From positions 1 to 8,934 of the forward strand of contig DATLEZ010000174.1 in assembly GCA_035525055.1 (NCBI GenBank): 8,934 nt of DNA, written 5' to 3'. Under the pieces are notes generated by a model. It saw nothing but the letters and a program-made list of their open reading frames with translations, had not been told where the DNA came from and did not search any database. Origin of the DNA: DATEEG01 sp035525055. Lineage in GTDB: Bacteria > Actinomycetota > Acidimicrobiia > Spongiisociales > ZC4RG35. Positions 6,028 through 8,934 of the stretch are shown here, piece after piece. The first letter of the stretch is position 1, and every line of letters starts with the position of its first letter. A program made the translations under genes and the position numbers.

Positions 6028-6228
6028 TCAGGCAGGAGGTGGTACGGCTTCGGTGCCACTCGAGTCGTCTACGGCCACAGGCGAAGCGCCAGCGGCGGCT
6101 TCTGCTTCGGCTCTATTGCGGGCCTGGCGCTCGGCCCGCCTCAACGCGTAGATCGCCAGAAGCGCCGGGACCAGAAAGATTCCGATCTCGTCGATTCCAC
6201 CCATGTGAGCCAGCACAGGATTCACCAT
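6028..6228 (-). CDS. Small single-span membrane protein, function unknown
   Basis: This 66-residue protein has one predicted transmembrane helix near the N-terminus (about 14-29, EIGIFLVPALLAIYAL). A basic stretch follows at once (RRAERQARNR, 30-39), which would keep the C-terminal part in the cytoplasm, and then a low-complexity Ala/Glu/Pro-rich tail. I do not recognise a family. I chose the ATG at 6228 because GGAAG lies 8 bases upstream; an in-frame ATG at 6258 would overlap the regulator more, and a GTG at 6225 is also possible. From 6228 the gene overlaps the last 7 bases of the regulator gene, so it is translated from the same message. A role as a membrane partner of the regulator is conceivable but only by position. 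Confidence 0.72.
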   Translation of the reverse strand: MVNPVLAHMGGIDEIGIFLVPALLAIYALRRAERQARNRAEAEAAAGASPVAVDDSSGTEAVPPPA

Positions 6229-8934
6229 TCCGACAGCTTCCAGATTTCGGGCTCCCATTGTCCGACTTCCACACCGACTTCGGCGAACATCCGGGCTGAC
6301 TCCGTGAGATGGCGACGGGCCCTGTCTTCGTCGCCGGCCTCGTGCAGCGCGTCTGCGAGATTGCTGTGGAGGGCCGCGATCTGGTGCCGGTCCCCCAACG
6401 GCTCCAGTAGAGAAAGGGCGCGGGCTGCGGCTTCGACTGCACCATCCGGGTTACCCATCCGACGCCGGGCGATGGCGAGGTTGTTGAGAGCCGCCGCCGC
6501 CAGGTCGGGCCTGCCTATCTCTTCCGCCTTTATCAAGGCCTTCTCGAACTCGGAGGCTGCCTCCTCCGGATCCGGCGTCAGCATCCCGGCCAGATTCCAG
6601 GCCTGGGCAAGGGTTGCCCCGTCGGCCGCGGTCAAGGCTCGCTTCAGCGCAAGCTCCGAGAACTCGCGGGCACGAGCGGGCTCGCCCTGGTGATGTGCGA
6701 CCAGGGCGCGGTTGGCCGCTATCTGGCTGGCCAAGGCGTCGTCGGCCGTGGTCTCGGCCGCTGCCGCGTAGGAGGCTTCTGCCAACTGATGTCGACCAAG
6801 ACGTCGATACACCTCACCAATTCGGTGCTCGACCCCGGGAAGGGTCCCGGGACTGCCCACCGCTTCGTAGGCAGCGAGGGCGCGCCCGTAGTCACCCATC
6901 CTCAAGAAAGCGTCGCCCAGGGCGAGGTTGATCGAACTGCGGTCAGGATGGCCGAGCGTGAGGGCGGCCTCGAGGTGGGACCTGGCTTCCGGGTACGCGA
7001 AGATCGCAAGGGCCTCTACCCCGGCAAGGCCGTGGGCGATCGCTGCCTCGTCGGCCCTGCCTGCCAGTTCAAGATGTTGGGCATGGCTGGCCGATTCATG
7101 TCGCTTGGCCAGGGCATCGGCCGTTCGGCTGTGTAACAGGCGACGCCGAACGGCGGCCAATCGGTCATACACCGCTCGCCGAATCACCTCGTGAGTGAAG
7201 CTCAACCCGGTGTTGGTTTCCTTGAAGAGTCTGCGCTGAACCATTGTCTCGACGGCCGTCACTACCTCGTCTTCGGACCGCCCCGCCACTGCCCGGAGAA
7301 CTTCGGTTTCGAAGTCGGAACCAAGGATCGCCGCCGCCGACAGCACCTGCTGAGTGGCATCGTCGAGGCTGTCGATGCGGGCAGCGACGACCTCCTTCAG
7401 GCCCTGGGGGAGCTGTTCGACGTCGGTGCCGATCGCATCCCGATAGGCCAGGACGAAGAGTGGATTTCCCCCGGCGATCCGGATAATCCGGTGTGCCAAC
7501 TCTTGGTCGAGAGCAGGGCCTGGACCATCGGATTGCCCTCCATCACGATTGAGAAGTTGCATGGCGTCCGACGGTGGAAGTGGCCCCAACGAGATCCGGA
7601 CCGCATCCCCAGTCCGCTCGAGCCGACGAACCGTGGTCAGCAGAGGATGCGAGGCATCGAGTTCCTCCTCACGCATGGCCAATAGCACCTGGGGAGATTG
7701 GTCGAGCGGATGAGTCAGGAGAAAGGCCAGCATCGCCATCGATGAATCGTCCAGCCATTGGGCATCATCGATCACCAGGACGCCGCCGGGCAGCAGGTGG
7801 GCGAAGGCAGCGGCCACGCCAGCATGAAAGCGGCCGACCCCGCCGCGCTGGTCCCCCGAGGACCCCGGCGCCTCGAACCCGAAGTTGGCCAGCTCAGGCA
7901 GAAGGCGGACGGCCTCGGAAGCATTGGATGGGGCAGGTGTGCTGACCGCCGATCCGGCGGCCGCTGAAAGAGCATCGCGAAACGCAAGATATGGGACCGA
8001 AGATGCCCCCGGCGGAGGGGCGCTGCGGGCCGAGCGCCTCCCGCTCTTGGAGAGCCACTGGTCGATGAGCCGGGTCTTTCCGATTCCCTCCTCCCCGGTG
8101 ATCATGATCAATCTCTGGTTGGCCCGATCAAGCGACGCCAGCTCTTCGGACCGTCCAACGAATGTCGCGTTCGCGGGGTTGGCAATGGCGGTAGGCGCCG
8201 CCATCGGAGTCGCGACCACTCTTCCGGCCGGAGCCGGCGGTTCCTTCTCCTCAAGAATTTGCTCGTACAAGGCTCTCGTCTCCGGCAATGGACCGACCCC
8301 GAGCTCGCGATCGAGCACTGCCGCGCAATCGCGGAACTGGCGCAGCGCTCCCGCTCTATCGCCGTTCCAAACCAGACACTGCATCAGCTGGCGATGGGCC
8401 GACTCATCAAGAGGGTCTAGAGCTATCCGACGTCGGGCGGCATCGGCCGCTTCGGCAAAACGTCCGCCGGCGGCGAGGGCCAGGCCGAGTCGATCAAGAA
8501 CCTCCCGGAGGACCCTCCGTTGATGCTCTTCTTCGCGGCGCTGCCAATCCTCAAAATCGAAGCTGTCTCGAAGGTAGAAACCTGCCATGAACGGGCCCCG
8601 GAACAGCGCCGCCGCCGCCGCCAGCTGTGGGGCACAATCCGGACAGAGCCGATCGGGCCCGTGAGAATGATCGATCCGCAGAAGGTCGCTGACCTGGTCG
8701 ATGTCACTGCCCCGGTTGTCGCCGTTGAGCCAGACCCGGGTGCGGTCCGTATGAAGCCACTTCCCGGAGAGACCCGCCCTGAGCGTCGAAAGAGTCCGTC
8801 GCAAAGTCGCCCGGGCCCGATCCCGATCGAGGTCGGGCCACAACAGGTCGGCGAGTTGCTCGCGGCTCGGCTGCTCCCCGGAGACCGCCAGGTAGGAAAG
8901 CAGCGCAATCGCCTTGCGGGTGTCGACTTCGAGG
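6222..8934 (-). CDS. SARP/BTAD-family transcriptional regulator with ATPase and TPR regions, N-terminus cut off
   Basis: This large cytoplasmic regulator resembles AfsR-like proteins. The frame stays open to the window edge, so 903 residues are visible and probably only the first 10-30 are missing. In-window residues 1-70 are the rest of a winged-helix DNA-binding domain (LEVDTRKAIALLSYLA, SREQLADLLWPD, RATLRRTLSTLR). Residues about 76-228 are the bacterial transcriptional activation domain (FEDWQRREEEHQRR; RRRIALDPLDESAHRQLMQ). An ATPase module follows with Walker A GEEGIGKT (280-287), Walker B VLVIDDAQWLDD (385-396), GGNPLFV (488-494) and a helical SFTHEVIRRAVYDRL region (578-592). Residues about 620-890 form TPR-like helical repeats. 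His89, His91, Cys97 and Cys100 make a possible metal site. Such proteins usually activate nearby or secondary-metabolism genes after ATP and ligand sensing; its targets are unknown. A start at the TTG codon at 8843 is rejected because coding sequence continues upstream. Confidence 0.93.
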   Translation of the reverse strand, partial: LEVDTRKAIALLSYLAVSGEQPSREQLADLLWPDLDRDRARATLRRTLSTLRAGLSGKWLHTDRTRVWLNGDNRGSDIDQVSDLLRIDHSHGPDRLCPDCAPQLAAAAALFRGPFMAGFYLRDSFDFEDWQRREEEHQRRVLREVLDRLGLALAAGGRFAEAADAARRRIALDPLDESAHRQLMQCLVWNGDRAGALRQFRDCAAVLDRELGVGPLPETRALYEQILEEKEPPAPAGRVVATPMAAPTAIANPANATFVGRSEELASLDRANQRLIMITGEEGIGKTRLIDQWLSKSGRRSARSAPPPGASSVPYLAFRDALSAAAGSAVSTPAPSNASEAVRLLPELANFGFEAPGSSGDQRGGVGRFHAGVAAAFAHLLPGGVLVIDDAQWLDDSSMAMLAFLLTHPLDQSPQVLLAMREEELDASHPLLTTVRRLERTGDAVRISLGPLPPSDAMQLLNRDGGQSDGPGPALDQELAHRIIRIAGGNPLFVLAYRDAIGTDVEQLPQGLKEVVAARIDSLDDATQQVLSAAAILGSDFETEVLRAVAGRSEDEVVTAVETMVQRRLFKETNTGLSFTHEVIRRAVYDRLAAVRRRLLHSRTADALAKRHESASHAQHLELAGRADEAAIAHGLAGVEALAIFAYPEARSHLEAALTLGHPDRSSINLALGDAFLRMGDYGRALAAYEAVGSPGTLPGVEHRIGEVYRRLGRHQLAEASYAAAAETTADDALASQIAANRALVAHHQGEPARAREFSELALKRALTAADGATLAQAWNLAGMLTPDPEEAASEFEKALIKAEEIGRPDLAAAALNNLAIARRRMGNPDGAVEAAARALSLLEPLGDRHQIAALHSNLADALHEAGDEDRARRHLTESARMFAEVGVEVGQWEPEIWKLSEW
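6237..6241 (-). promoter_or_regulatory. Ribosome binding site of the small membrane protein
   Basis: GGAAG on the - strand lies 8 bases before the ATG at 6228 and inside the 3' end of the regulator gene. It favours this start over the GTG at 6225 and the upstream ATG at 6258. Confidence 0.5.

Noticed and set aside
6113..6445. 110-codon - strand frame across the end of the regulator gene
   Set aside because: It overlaps two better supported frames and its product shows no domain or membrane segment.
8423..8908. 161-codon - strand frame overlapping the regulator's N-terminal part
   Set aside because: It is a shifted frame of the DNA-binding and BTAD region, whose real frame encodes recognisable motifs up to the window edge.
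1..8934. tRNA, rRNA, CRISPR array, insertion sequence or integration site
   Set aside because: I found no cloverleaf-like sequence, spaced repeat array, transposase or integrase motif, or element-bounding inverted repeats; gaps between genes are at most about 100 bases.

Overview
The window looks like chromosomal DNA from a GC-rich bacterium of Actinomycetota type. GTG starts are frequent (coxA, coxC, the PspC gene), stop and start codons commonly overlap as GTGA or ATGA, and coding density is close to 100%. The haem-copper oxidase locus has the Bacillus-like order coxB-coxA-coxC-coxD-ctaG, with a cytochrome c domain fused to CoxB. That fusion is not typical of mycobacteria or streptomycetes, so a deep-branching lineage such as Acidimicrobiia (or possibly Chloroflexota) is my best guess. 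This is inference from gene content only.

Left half (1-4459, + strand): a caa3-type cytochrome c oxidase operon. The window opens inside coxB and shows only its C-terminal haem c domain. Complete coxA, coxC, coxD (subunit IV) and the assembly factor ctaG follow, and then a small probable lipoprotein gene of unknown function that overlaps ctaG by 4 bases. Gaps are -4 to +5 bases throughout, so this is one transcription unit. CoxB's cytochrome c would pass electrons to CuA and on to the haem a / haem a3-CuB site in CoxA. CoxC and CoxD complete the membrane complex, and CtaG helps mature it, probably by assisting CuB insertion.

Centre (4460-4539): a short convergent intergenic region. It holds an 11-bp direct repeat that can fold into a hairpin across the lipoprotein stop codon, and a 37-bp near-perfect palindrome. 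Together these probably end transcription from one or both sides.

Right half (4540-8934, - strand): four genes read leftward. First comes a large SARP/BTAD-type transcriptional regulator with an ATPase module and TPR repeats, whose N-terminus is cut off by the window edge. A 66-residue single-span membrane protein overlaps its 3' end. After about 100 bases containing four heptamer repeats come a 397-residue seven-span membrane protein of unknown function and an overlapping 65-residue PspC-domain protein. The last two are translationally coupled and may act in the envelope, but nothing in the sequence fixes their role.

I see no mobile element, CRISPR array, tRNA or rRNA. No clearly new multi-gene system is evident. 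The points most worth checking are the 18-bp tandem repeat in the lipoprotein signal region, the intergenic palindrome, and the uncharacterised membrane-protein/PspC pair next to the regulator.
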